Positions 33,440-41,752 of a stretch of 53,252 nt of DNA are shown piece by piece (the stretch's first letter is position 1; the number at the start of each line of letters is the position of its first letter). The position numbers were made by a program, and so were the translations under genes. The stretch covers positions 1 through 53,252 of the forward strand of contig NZ_SCMU01000020.1 of assembly GCF_005503695.1 (NCBI RefSeq). Direction: 5' to 3'. The notes under the pieces are model-generated. The model was not told the origin of the DNA and made no database searches. It saw nothing but the letters and a program-made list of their open reading frames with translations. The stretch comes from Sphingopyxis sp. 2PD. Its GTDB lineage: Bacteria; Pseudomonadota; Alphaproteobacteria; Sphingomonadales; Sphingomonadaceae.

Positions 33440-34441
33440 GTGAAATTAGCTTCGCTCAAGCACGGCCGTGACGGCCGTCTCGTTGTCGTTTCGGACGATC
33501 TGGCCTGGTATGCCGACGCTGGTCAGATCGCGGCGACAATGCAGGCGGCGCTCGATAATTGGGCCTATGCGGCGCCGCGGCTGGCGGCGCTGGCAGAAGA
33601 CCTGAATCACGACGCGATTCCCAAGGAGCGATTTCACGAGCGCGATGCGGCATCGCCATTGCCGCGCGCTTATCAATGGGCCGACGGCAGCGCCTATGTG
33701 AACCATGTCGCGCTGGTCCGGCAGGCGCGCGGCGCCGAAATGCCCGACAGCTTCTGGCACGATCCGCTGATGTATCAGGGGGGCAGCGATGCGTTTCTGG
33801 CGCCGCGCGATCCGATCCCGCTCGCCGACCCGGCCTGGGGCTGCGATATGGAGGCGGAAGTCGTCGTCGTGACCGGCGATGTCCCCGCGGGGATCGACGC
33901 GGTCGCGGCGCGCGACAAGATTTTGCTGGTCGGGCTGACCAACGACGTGTCGCTGCGCGGGTTGATCCCGGGCGAACTCGCCAAGGGGTTCGGCTTTTTC
34001 CAGTCGAAGCCGTCGAGCGCGATGTCGCCGGTGTTCGTGACGCCCGAAGCGCTGGGCGCGCGCTGGCAGGACGGCAAGCTGCATGGCACGCTGTGCGTTG
34101 ACCTCAACGGACAACCGCTGGGCCGCGCCGATGCCGGCGTCGACATGACCTTTGATTTCGGGGCTTTGATCGCCCATGCGGCCAAGACGCGCGATCTGGG
34201 CGCGGGGACGATCATCGGGTCGGGGACGGTATCCAATCGCGACGCCGATGGCGGCCCCGGCAAGCCGATCGCCGAGGGCGGTTTGGGCTATAGCTGTCTG
34301 GCCGAGGTGCGGACGGTGGAGACGATCCAGCAAGGCGAACCCAAGACGCCGTTCATGCAAAAGGGCGACACGGTCCGGATCTGGATGGACGACGAACGCC
34401 ACCACAGCATCTTTGGCGCAATCGAACAGCAGGTTGCCTGA
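33440..34441 (+). CDS. Fumarylacetoacetate hydrolase-family protein
   Basis: 333 residues from GTG, with GGAG 5 bases upstream. The FAH domain covers roughly the C-terminal two thirds. The metal site comes from DMEAEVVVVTGD (Glu-x-Glu type) and LTNDVSLRGL (aspartate), followed by FGFFQSKPSSAMSPVFV, GTIIGSGTVSNRD and EGGLGYSCLAEVR. KxFxxxxPxGP-type residues differ from true FAH. Members cleave C-C bonds in acyl-ketone acids, for example in aromatic breakdown. No tyrosine-pathway genes are nearby, so the substrate is unknown. Confidence 0.82.
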   Translation: MKLASLKHGRDGRLVVVSDDLAWYADAGQIAATMQAALDNWAYAAPRLAALAEDLNHDAIPKERFHERDAASPLPRAYQWADGSAYVNHVALVRQARGAEMPDSFWHDPLMYQGGSDAFLAPRDPIPLADPAWGCDMEAEVVVVTGDVPAGIDAVAARDKILLVGLTNDVSLRGLIPGELAKGFGFFQSKPSSAMSPVFVTPEALGARWQDGKLHGTLCVDLNGQPLGRADAGVDMTFDFGALIAHAAKTRDLGAGTIIGSGTVSNRDADGGPGKPIAEGGLGYSCLAEVRTVETIQQGEPKTPFMQKGDTVRIWMDDERHHSIFGAIEQQVA

Positions 34442-34449
34442 ATGAAAAA

Positions 34450-34471
34450 GGGGCGGGATTGATCCCGCCCC
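34450..34471. terminator. Bidirectional rho-independent terminator
   Basis: GGGGCGGG pairs with CCCGCCCC around ATTGAT. It is followed by TTGTTT on the plus strand and by TTTTT on the minus strand. It lies between the convergent FAH and tadC stops and ends both transcripts. Confidence 0.85.
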
Positions 34472-34500
34472 TTGTTTCCTATGGGTGAACCGCCGCCGGA

Positions 34501-35535
34501 TCAGCCGAAGCTGCCGCCCGACATGGCATCGCTGAGCGAACAGGCCGCCGGGCCCAGAATGACGATGAACAAAACCGGCAGAATGAACAGGATCAGCGGC
34601 ACCGTCATGATCGCCGGCAGGCGTGCGGCCTTTTCCTCGGCGCGCATCATGCGTTCATTACGAAACTCTGCCGACAGCACGCGCAGCGCACTGGCGAGCG
34701 GCGTACCATATTTTTCGGTCTGGATCATGGTCGTGACCACGCCCTTCACCGACTCCAGATTGACGCGATAGGCCAGATTTTCGAACGCTTGGCGGCGCTC
34801 GGTCAGAAAGCCCAGCTCGATCGAGGTCAGCGCAAACTCCTCGCCGAGTTCGGGATAGGCCCGGCCCAATTCCTTCGACACGCGCGCGAAGGCGGAGTCG
34901 ACGGTCAAACCGGCTTCGGCGCAGATCACCAGGAGGTCGAGCGCGTCGGGCAGACCCTTGCGGATCGCGTCGGTTCGCTTGGTCCGCTTGTTCTGAACGA
35001 ACAGGTCGGGTGCCTTGTAGCCGAGGATCAGCGCCGCCATCGTCGCGCCCGAGCGTTTGAACGGCGTGAGATCGGGCCACATGTCGAGGCCGTAAATCAG
35101 AAACGCGGCAAGACCGCCAAACACGATCGGCAGCACCAGGCGGCCGAAAATCACCGCAACCGCCAGATCCTTTGACCGGATCCCCGCTTGCGCCAGTTTT
35201 TGCTGAACCTCTTTGACCTGGCCTTCTTGCAGCACCTGAAGCTTGCCCAGGAAGGTCCGCATCTTGTCGGCGTGCTGGTTCTTGCGGACCAGCTTGGCGC
35301 GGCGTTTCGCGGTCGATGCCGTGATACCGGCCTTCAGCTGTTCGCGGCGTTCGTTGAGCGCCTTGACGCGCTTGGTCATCGGATTGCGCACCGTCAGCGC
35401 GCCATAAATGGCGAACAGAACGGCAAAGACGCCGACCGCGGCCAGCATGGTACCGGCCCAGATCACGTCGACGCCCATCAGCGTCGGCCCAGCCTGGGCG
35501 CCGGTGAAGGTGGTCAGAAGGAGGCTGCTGTTCAC
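34501..35535 (-). CDS. tadC: Tad pilus platform protein TadC
   Basis: 344 residues of the T2SSF family. A first membrane helix (GTMLAAVGVFAVLFAIYGALT) is followed by a basic cytoplasmic region, paired helices (VAVIFGRLVLPIVFGGLAAFLIY), the F-domain with GLPDALDLLVICAEAGLTVD and a final helix (VPLILFILPVLFIVILGPA). With TadB it forms the inner-membrane platform on which the pilus motor works. It is the last gene of the cluster, 13 bases after tadB. Confidence 0.93.
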   Translation of the reverse strand: MNSSLLLTTFTGAQAGPTLMGVDVIWAGTMLAAVGVFAVLFAIYGALTVRNPMTKRVKALNERREQLKAGITASTAKRRAKLVRKNQHADKMRTFLGKLQVLQEGQVKEVQQKLAQAGIRSKDLAVAVIFGRLVLPIVFGGLAAFLIYGLDMWPDLTPFKRSGATMAALILGYKAPDLFVQNKRTKRTDAIRKGLPDALDLLVICAEAGLTVDSAFARVSKELGRAYPELGEEFALTSIELGFLTERRQAFENLAYRVNLESVKGVVTTMIQTEKYGTPLASALRVLSAEFRNERMMRAEEKAARLPAIMTVPLILFILPVLFIVILGPAACSLSDAMSGGSFG

Positions 35536-35548
35536 TGGTTCCGCCCCT

Positions 35549-36517
35549 TCAGATTTCGAAACTGATCATTTTGGCCATGATCCCGGCCCCGATGCTCATC
35601 CAGATCAAGCCGCCGATCCCGGTAATGATCAGCCGCTGCTCATAGAAAAAGCCCGCAAGATAGCTGGGATTCATCGACCACACGACGCCAAAGACGAAGA
35701 AGGGCAAGGCGCCCACGATGTACGCCGATGCCTTGGCTTCAGACGACATCGCCCGGATCTTGAGCTTCATCTGGGCACGCTTGCGCAGCACATCCGACAA
35801 ATTGGACAGCGTTTCGGCGAGGTTGCCGCCCGTCTCGCGCTGAATCTGGATGGTGATGCAAAAGAACTGAAACTCGGGCGTCCCCAGCATCACAGCTGAT
35901 TCCTGCAATGCGGCTTCCATCGTGTTGCCGATACGGATGCGTTCCACAATGCCCTTGAATTCCTCGCCCACCGGACCAGGGAGCTCTTGGCTCACCACCT
36001 GAAAGGTTTCGGTGACCGGCAAGCCGGACCGCAGACCGCGCACGAGCAAGTCGATCGCATCGGGAAAGCGGGCGTTGAACTGGGCGACGCGCTTCTTGAT
36101 CGCGCGCCCGACGATCAGATACGGCAGGCCAAGGCTCAACAGCAAGCCGATGAGACCGGCCATGGTGATCGGCGCGCGCATGGCCAGCATGCCGCCGGTA
36201 ACGACGACAAAAAGGCCCATCGAGGCGAACATATATTGGGTGAGCGTCCATCCCTTGCCGGTGCGGCGAAGGCGCTTTTCCATCTCTTCGCGGCGCGGCA
36301 TCAGGCTGGCCAGCGTTGCGTTGCCCTGGACACCCGACTGGATCGTCTTGCGCATCTGAGCCGCCACGACCGCCTCGGTCGAGGCGGCATGACGGTCCTT
36401 GACCATCGCCAGTCGGCGCGTCTTGGCTTTGCCGGCCGAAGGCCCGCCGAGCAGGACGACGAGCAGGGCAAAGGCCAGCACGGCCCCGGCGATGATAAGG
36501 ATGACTGGCAGATTCAT
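35549..36517 (-). CDS. tadB: Tad pilus platform protein TadB
   Basis: 322 residues. The N-terminal helix is VILIIAGAVLAFALLVVLLG. Middle helices (YMFASMGLFVVVTGGMLAM, MAGLIGLLLSLGLPYLIVG) precede the T2SSF domain with FPDAIDLLVRGLRSGLPVTE and GGNLAETLSNLSDVLRKR. It pairs with TadC. In most Tad clusters the ATPase gene cpaF/tadA comes right before tadB. Here only 56 bases separate tadB from cpaE and none codes for it. Confidence 0.93.
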   Translation of the reverse strand: MNLPVILIIAGAVLAFALLVVLLGGPSAGKAKTRRLAMVKDRHAASTEAVVAAQMRKTIQSGVQGNATLASLMPRREEMEKRLRRTGKGWTLTQYMFASMGLFVVVTGGMLAMRAPITMAGLIGLLLSLGLPYLIVGRAIKKRVAQFNARFPDAIDLLVRGLRSGLPVTETFQVVSQELPGPVGEEFKGIVERIRIGNTMEAALQESAVMLGTPEFQFFCITIQIQRETGGNLAETLSNLSDVLRKRAQMKLKIRAMSSEAKASAYIVGALPFFVFGVVWSMNPSYLAGFFYEQRLIITGIGGLIWMSIGAGIMAKMISFEI

Positions 36518-36573
36518 GTCAGCAGATGTCCGCTTCTATCGCTTTTGGTGGTGAAGGTCCCTCTGGCGGACCG

Positions 36574-37848
36574 TCATGCCGCCTGCTTCGCGCCCTTTTT
36601 CGTCATCAACCCGAGCTTGCCGAGCAACGAACCGCCCGACTTGCCCTTGGCCGTTGCGGCCTGCGCCTCTTCGGCCTCGACATCGGCGCCGTCGAGGATC
36701 AGGCGCATCAGATTACTCCACACCTGCGCGGCTTTGGTGCCCTTGCAAACTTCGGCATAGGATTTGCCAAGCTTCGCCGACTGGCAGACCAGTTTCGGGT
36801 CGAACGGGATCACCACGTCGATCTGGCGTTCGATCGAGGATTCAAATTCCTTGCGCGACAGTTCACCGACGGCGCTTTGGAACTTGTTGGCGACCAGCAC
36901 GACGCGGGCGCCGGGCACATTCTGTTTGAACCAGGACAGCAGGCGAATGGTATCGCGCGCGGCGGCCAGCGTAACGTCGGTCACCAGCAGGATCGTTCCG
37001 GCCTCCGCCACCAGATGGGGGAAGGGGATCAGCACCTGGCGCGGAATGTCGACGATCGTCATTTCGAACGCGCCGCGCAATTCTTCTTCCAACTGGAAAA
37101 AGGCAGATCCGTCCGTCATTACCGGCTGATGGATCGGCGCCTCGGCCGACAGCAGGCTGAGCTTGTCCGACGCCCGCACCATGGCGCGTTCGATGAACAG
37201 GCCGTCGATGCGGCTCGGATTGTCGATCGCGTCGATCAGGCCGCGACCGGGTTCCAGGTCGAGCGTCAACGCGCCGGTACCGAAATGGACGTCAAGGTCG
37301 AGCAATGCCGTCTGGCGGCTCGCCTGTTCGCTCATCGCCCAAGCGAGCGAGGTCGAGACAAGCGAGGCGCCGACGCCGCCACGCACCCCGACCACCGCCA
37401 TCATGTGATGCGGCTTGTCGTCCTGCATATCGGCATGTTTCGGCGCGGTCAGCATCGCCTGCGCCATGGTCAGCGATTCGCGAACCTGTTCCAGCGACAA
37501 CGGTTTGAGCAGATAATCCTGGATACCGCTCGACAACAGGTCGCGGTACAGGCGCACATCATTGACCTGCCCCGCCGCAATCACGACGGTGCCGGGTTCG
37601 CAGACCTCGGCCAGCGCGTTGATGTCGTTGATAGGGTCACCCGATTCCGACATGTCGACGAACAGGATGTTCGGGCTGGCGGACACCGACAGCGACTGGA
37701 CCGCGTTGCGCAGACCGCCCTTGTTACATTTCTCGATCGGCCAGCCCATGTCGTTGGCGGCGGCGCGGATCAGCTCAAGCGTATCGTCGTCGCACACGAA
37801 GGCGCTGAACGGGTCACGCAAGCCTGCGGATTTGAACGGCGCGTTCAC
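36574..37848 (-). CDS. cpaE: Tad pilus localisation protein CpaE/TadZ
   Basis: 424 residues. The N-terminal part (about 15-130) is a receiver-like domain with DMSESGDPINDINAL and QDYLLKPLSLEQV. The C-terminal part is a MinD/ParA-like ATPase whose deviant Walker A reads VVGVRGGVGASLVSTSLAW, with Arg and Ala where MinD has Lys and Lys. TALLDLDVHFG and TIVDIPRQV are the following switch motifs. TadZ-type proteins place the pilus machine at the pole. The start overlaps the cpaD stop by 4 bases. A small hairpin (36556-36572) follows the stop. Confidence 0.92.
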   Translation of the reverse strand: MNAPFKSAGLRDPFSAFVCDDDTLELIRAAANDMGWPIEKCNKGGLRNAVQSLSVSASPNILFVDMSESGDPINDINALAEVCEPGTVVIAAGQVNDVRLYRDLLSSGIQDYLLKPLSLEQVRESLTMAQAMLTAPKHADMQDDKPHHMMAVVGVRGGVGASLVSTSLAWAMSEQASRQTALLDLDVHFGTGALTLDLEPGRGLIDAIDNPSRIDGLFIERAMVRASDKLSLLSAEAPIHQPVMTDGSAFFQLEEELRGAFEMTIVDIPRQVLIPFPHLVAEAGTILLVTDVTLAAARDTIRLLSWFKQNVPGARVVLVANKFQSAVGELSRKEFESSIERQIDVVIPFDPKLVCQSAKLGKSYAEVCKGTKAAQVWSNLMRLILDGADVEAEEAQAATAKGKSGGSLLGKLGLMTKKGAKQAA

Positions 37849-38492
37849 TGGCCACCTCCTTCGTTGGTCTTTTCACCGCGCAGTTCGCCGGCCCCTGTTG
37901 GCGGCTTCTCACGGAAGGTCTTGATCGCGCGCGTCGCCATCGACGGATCGTTGCCGTCGCTGCGTGCGCCCTTGATCAGATCATTGGGGTCGGCGACCAT
38001 CGCAGCGAGGTTGCTGTTCGTCGCGCAGCCATAGTTGGCCGACGTTGCATTGGCGGTGTTGATCGACGACTTGCTGGACCAATCGGGGCAGCCGGGGACG
38101 AAGGCCGACGCGCGGGTGATGATCACGCGCAAATGGCCCTGCGGCACTGCACCCGTGGTTACCGGCACAGCGTCGCTCACCAGCAGTCCGCGACGCGCGA
38201 CCATCGACCGCACAGTCGCTTGCGCCGATGTGGCGCCATAGACCGAAGAGTCCTCGATCGAGATGCGGTCGCCGTAACGCACGCCCATCGCGTCGAACCA
38301 GCCTTGCAGTCGGCTCTGCTCGCTGGGTGCCAGCTCTCCGCTGGAAGCGGCGACGTCGAACTGATGGATGGCATTGCGCACGACCGGCTGATGCACCGAA
38401 TCGAGGCTGCGGTTGCTGTAGGCGGTGCCGGTGCATCCCGCGAGCGATGCGCTCAGTGCCAGGACCGTCCAAGTTGCAATTTTTTTCATCAC
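37845..38492 (-). CDS. cpaD: Tad pilus lipoprotein CpaD
   Basis: 215 residues with a lipoprotein signal (ALSASLAGC). The CpaD domain is recognisable by VVRNAIHQFDVAASSGELAP, SEQSRLQGWFDAMGVRYGDR, GHLRVIITRASAFVPGCPDW and the C-terminal NYGCATNSNLAAMVADPNDL with a cysteine pair. CpaD assists the outer-membrane secretin. It lies 22 bases after cpaC and is translationally coupled to cpaE. Confidence 0.92.
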   Translation of the reverse strand: MMKKIATWTVLALSASLAGCTGTAYSNRSLDSVHQPVVRNAIHQFDVAASSGELAPSEQSRLQGWFDAMGVRYGDRISIEDSSVYGATSAQATVRSMVARRGLLVSDAVPVTTGAVPQGHLRVIITRASAFVPGCPDWSSKSSINTANATSANYGCATNSNLAAMVADPNDLIKGARSDGNDPSMATRAIKTFREKPPTGAGELRGEKTNEGGGQ

Positions 38493-38514
38493 TTTGCTCC
38501 TGAAATCCTGGACA

Positions 38515-40080
38515 TCACTTGATGCTGAAGCCGGGGGCGGCGTCGGCGCTGCTCCCGCGCGGGCGATCCGCGTCGCCGACGCTGGTGTCGAGCCGCGGCT
38601 TCGGACGATCGCCGCCCGTCACGCCGTCACCGGTCTGATTGAGCAGGATCCGCTGCAGATCGTTCGCGTCCTGATAGGCGTCGGTCGGCAGCTTGATGTC
38701 GTTCGCCGACACCGGCTGGACCAGATAGGGGGTCACCACGATGACCAATTCGGTCTCGCCACGCCGGAAGCTGTCCGATTTGAACAACATGCCGAGCAGC
38801 GGCACGTCGCCAAGACCGGGCATCTTGTCGATGGCGCCGATCGAACGGTTGTTCATCAGGCCGGCGATCATGAAGCTTTCACCCGACCCCAGTTCGACCG
38901 TCGTTTCGGCTCGGCGAACCGTCAGGGCCGGAACCTGGAAACCGTCGAGCTCGATGGCGCCTTCGGTCGAAAGCTCTGAAACTTCGGGGCGAACGCGCAG
39001 GCTGATACGACCGTTCGACAGCACCGTCGGCGTATAGGCCAGGCTGACACCATATTTGCGATACTCGATCGTCGTCCCGGCAAGATTGCCGGGGATCGGA
39101 ACCGGGAATTCGCCGCCCGCCAGGAAGTCGGCGGTTTCGCCCGAGATCGCGGTCAGATTGGGCTGCGCCAAGGTGGCGACCAGCCCCGATCGTTCGCCGA
39201 TATCGAGAGACGCCATCAGGTCGAGCCCGAACAGACGACCGGCGCCGGCCAGGCTGCGTCGACCCGACGGCTGGGTAAATTGATAGTTGGTGCCCAGCGT
39301 CGTGCGACCGTTGGTGAGCGGCAGGCCGGTGGTTGGGTCATAGGGACGAGGAACCGGGCTGCCCGGGAAGACGGCGGTCGGCGCAGGAATGTCGGTGATC
39401 GTGCCGGGGCTCCGACCGCCAAAGATCCCGCCAAGGAAACCGTTGCCCAGCGCACCGTCGGTGTCGCGGGTCAGCAGATTTCCGCTCATTTCCTTGACCA
39501 AAGTGCGGTTCACTTCGGCGATGCGGACCTGCAGATTGACCTGCAGCGGCGTTGCCGTGCGCAGACGCGACAACACTTTCGTACCCTCGCCGACAAACGC
39601 CTGAACCAGCATTTCGGCTTCGGCCGCGTCGTCGGGCGACTGGACGGTGCCGGTTAGCAGCACAAAGCCGTTCATCGTATTCGCCGAGATGCTCGCGTCG
39701 GGCATTGCCAACGACAGCATCTGATCGATCGTTTCGATATTGTTGCCGACGCGGGCGACGGTCGAGAACACAACGCGGCCGCTGGCATCGGTGGCATAAA
39801 TGCTGGTTTCACCCGGCTTTTTGCCAAAGATGTAAAGCTGGCGCCCCGAACGGACCTGGACGTCGGCGACTTCGTCATTGGCGACGAAGATGTCGGTCAT
39901 GGCAGCCGGAAGGCTGATCAGGCGGCCACGGCCCACCGACAGGTCGATGCTGCTGCTGGCGTTCTGGGTTGCCTGAGCCGCCACCGGCTGTACCGGCGCG
40001 GAAACCAGCGTCGCTGCGACCAGGCCAATGGCCAGGGTGCGGGCCATGGCCGCTGCCTTGAAATTGGGTTTGCTGTTCAT
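38515..40080 (-). CDS. cpaC: Tad pilus outer-membrane secretin CpaC/RcpA
   Basis: 521 residues. A signal peptide ends at about ALA-like PVQPVAAQA. An N-terminal domain (LPAAMTDIFVANDEVADVQV, YIFGKKPGETSIY) and a BON-like segment (GFVLLTGTVQSPDDAAEAE) precede the secretin domain with FLAGGEFPVPIPGN, RLRVRPEVSEL-like SLRVRPEVSELS, GLMNNRS and PGLGDVPLLGMLFKSDSF. It forms the outer-membrane pore through which the pilus exits. The start at 40080 directly follows the cpaB stop. The frame to 40095 overlaps it. Confidence 0.94.
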   Translation of the reverse strand: MNSKPNFKAAAMARTLAIGLVAATLVSAPVQPVAAQATQNASSSIDLSVGRGRLISLPAAMTDIFVANDEVADVQVRSGRQLYIFGKKPGETSIYATDASGRVVFSTVARVGNNIETIDQMLSLAMPDASISANTMNGFVLLTGTVQSPDDAAEAEMLVQAFVGEGTKVLSRLRTATPLQVNLQVRIAEVNRTLVKEMSGNLLTRDTDGALGNGFLGGIFGGRSPGTITDIPAPTAVFPGSPVPRPYDPTTGLPLTNGRTTLGTNYQFTQPSGRRSLAGAGRLFGLDLMASLDIGERSGLVATLAQPNLTAISGETADFLAGGEFPVPIPGNLAGTTIEYRKYGVSLAYTPTVLSNGRISLRVRPEVSELSTEGAIELDGFQVPALTVRRAETTVELGSGESFMIAGLMNNRSIGAIDKMPGLGDVPLLGMLFKSDSFRRGETELVIVVTPYLVQPVSANDIKLPTDAYQDANDLQRILLNQTGDGVTGGDRPKPRLDTSVGDADRPRGSSADAAPGFSIK

Positions 40081-40081
40081 C

Positions 40082-41119
40082 TTACTTACCCCCAACCGAA
40101 ACTTCGGTCACTTTGTCACCGCGCGTCACGCGAACCACCGGTCCACTGCGCGCCGCCGGCCCATAATTGCCGCCTGAAGGTGCCGGCATTCCGGCTGCCT
40201 GCTGCTGCGGACGCGATCCGCCGCCGCCGACACGGCCGCTGACCGGGATCCAGAAGCGCGATACATCGCCGCCGGTTGTCGCGGTTTTCGCGGTAACCGG
40301 GCGGGCCTGGGCCTGCGCCAGCATGCGGCGTTCTGCTTCGCTGCCGCCCTTTGCTGGGACGCTGATGTCGCCCGAGGCGATCGCGGCTTCGAGTTCGCCG
40401 CTGCTTTCGGCCAGCGGACGCAGCGCGAGCGACAATTTGCCCATGCTCTGCGCGACCGCGATGCGTTCGGCGAGTTCCGGAGTGGCTTCCAGCGTAACCG
40501 AGCCAAAGGTGCGAACCGGCGTTTTGCCCGTTTCGTCTTCGGCATCGTAGCGCTGGTCGGTCGCAAGCACGCGGACGTTTCGCACGATCGTTTCCGCGGT
40601 GAAAATCTGATCGTCGGGATAGGCGCTGCCTTCCTTGACCTCGATCGTCTGCGCCAGCAGCACGTCGACGCGGTCCCCCGGAAAGACGAAGCCGGCGACG
40701 CCCTGTTCCTGGCTGACCTTGACCGTCACGGCGCGCATGCCGGGGCCAAGCGCCGCCGCAAGGAAGCCGCGATCGTCAGGATGGACCAGCGCGCCTTGGG
40801 TCAAGGGCTGGCCCGCGGTGATCGGATAGCGCACGACGGTGCCGACCAACGTGTTCACGTCGGTCTTTTCCTTCATGAAATACGCCTTTTCGACCAGCTC
40901 TTTCGGCCAGGGCTGGAAACGGAAGCTGTCGGGGCCGATGATCGTGCCGACCGGCAGCTGCCGCGTTGCGACCAGAATCATCGGACCGGTAATCTCCGGC
41001 GCCGCAGCGGCCCGAGCTTCCGGAGCCGAAGCCCCGCGCATCATCTGGTTGACCCCGAATGCCGCGCCGATCGCAATGACCAGCGCGCCAACGATCAGCA
41101 TAATCTTTCGCGTATCCAT
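40082..41119 (-). CDS. cpaB: Tad pilus assembly protein CpaB/RcpC
   Basis: 345 residues. An N-terminal membrane anchor (MLIVGALVIAIGAAFGVNQM) is followed by the SAF domain (ILVATRQLPVGTIIGPDSFR, VRYPITAGQPLTQGALV) and the RcpC domain (AVTVKVSQEQGVAGFVFPGD, RVDVLLAQTIEV). The C-terminal part is low-complexity and glycine-rich. CpaB sits in the periplasm and helps the secretin. It follows cpaA after a 54-base gap. Confidence 0.93.
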   Translation of the reverse strand: MDTRKIMLIVGALVIAIGAAFGVNQMMRGASAPEARAAAAPEITGPMILVATRQLPVGTIIGPDSFRFQPWPKELVEKAYFMKEKTDVNTLVGTVVRYPITAGQPLTQGALVHPDDRGFLAAALGPGMRAVTVKVSQEQGVAGFVFPGDRVDVLLAQTIEVKEGSAYPDDQIFTAETIVRNVRVLATDQRYDAEDETGKTPVRTFGSVTLEATPELAERIAVAQSMGKLSLALRPLAESSGELEAAIASGDISVPAKGGSEAERRMLAQAQARPVTAKTATTGGDVSRFWIPVSGRVGGGGSRPQQQAAGMPAPSGGNYGPAARSGPVVRVTRGDKVTEVSVGGK

Positions 41120-41173
41120 GACGATTTTTCGCCTCCTAACACCAGCCAGACACGGCGGTGTTTGCCCTCAGGC

Positions 41174-41656
41174 TCAACCGATAGCCTGAAACTGGTTAAG
41201 ATATTGTTGGTGAAGCGCCCAAAGCCCGGCGGCGGCGATCGCGACCCCATAGGGCACCTCGACCGGCGTTTCGGACCGACGAATTTTCATATGAATCAAC
41301 ATGACGGCGGACAGGATGCCGCCGCCCACGGCCATGACCGTGAGCATCGGCAGGAACAGCGGCAGCGGGATCCACAGCATCACCGCGCCGATCATCTTCA
41401 CATCGCCGCCGCCCATCGCGCCGATCGCAAAGAGTCCGGCAAAAACCAGGAAGACCGCAAAGGCCGCACCGAACTGAACGGGCATGTCGGGCCACAGCGC
41501 GAGGCCGCTGGCAATCCAGAAAGGGATCGCGAGCAGGGCGATTGCCGCGTTGAGCTCGTTGGAAATTGTCCGCGATCGCAGGTCGCTGATCGCCGCAGCG
41601 ATCATCAAAAGGCCTAATATGGCCATCAGGCCAAGGGAGATAGTGCCGCTGTCCAT
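41174..41656 (-). CDS. cpaA: Prepilin peptidase CpaA/TadV
   Basis: 160 residues. AGGAGG 6 bases before the ATG at 41656 sets the start. Membrane helices alternate with the two catalytic aspartates of type IV prepilin peptidases: one in AAISDLRSRTISN, the other in GAMGGGDVKMIGA (GxGD type). It cleaves the leader of Flp pilin and TadE/F pseudopilins, none of which are in this window. It is the first gene of the operon. Confidence 0.93.
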   Translation of the reverse strand: MDSGTISLGLMAILGLLMIAAAISDLRSRTISNELNAAIALLAIPFWIASGLALWPDMPVQFGAAFAVFLVFAGLFAIGAMGGGDVKMIGAVMLWIPLPLFLPMLTVMAVGGGILSAVMLIHMKIRRSETPVEVPYGVAIAAAGLWALHQQYLNQFQAIG

Positions 41657-41680
41657 CGGCGGCCTCCTACGCAATATGGC

Positions 41681-41698
41681 TTACCAAACGGTAACCAT
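41681..41698. promoter_or_regulatory. Palindrome and CtrA-like half-site upstream of cpaA
   Basis: TTACC-AAAC-GGTAA is a perfect inverted repeat (41681-41694), and GTAACCAT (41691-41698) matches seven of eight bases of the CtrA half-site TTAACCAT. It lies 25-40 bases upstream of the cpaA start, in the gap to the divergent oxidoreductase gene. In Caulobacter the pilin genes are under CtrA control. Binding here is inference. Confidence 0.35.
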
Positions 41699-41752
41699 GC
41701 ACTGCCGACGGCGCGGCTTGCATTCCGTGGGCCAATGGATATGCGGCGGGGC

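Noticed and set aside
40967..41056. Low-complexity Ala-rich segment in CpaB as a possible frameshift
   Set aside because: The frame stays intact and the flanking CpaB anchor and SAF domain are correctly spaced. An Ala-rich linker is normal here.
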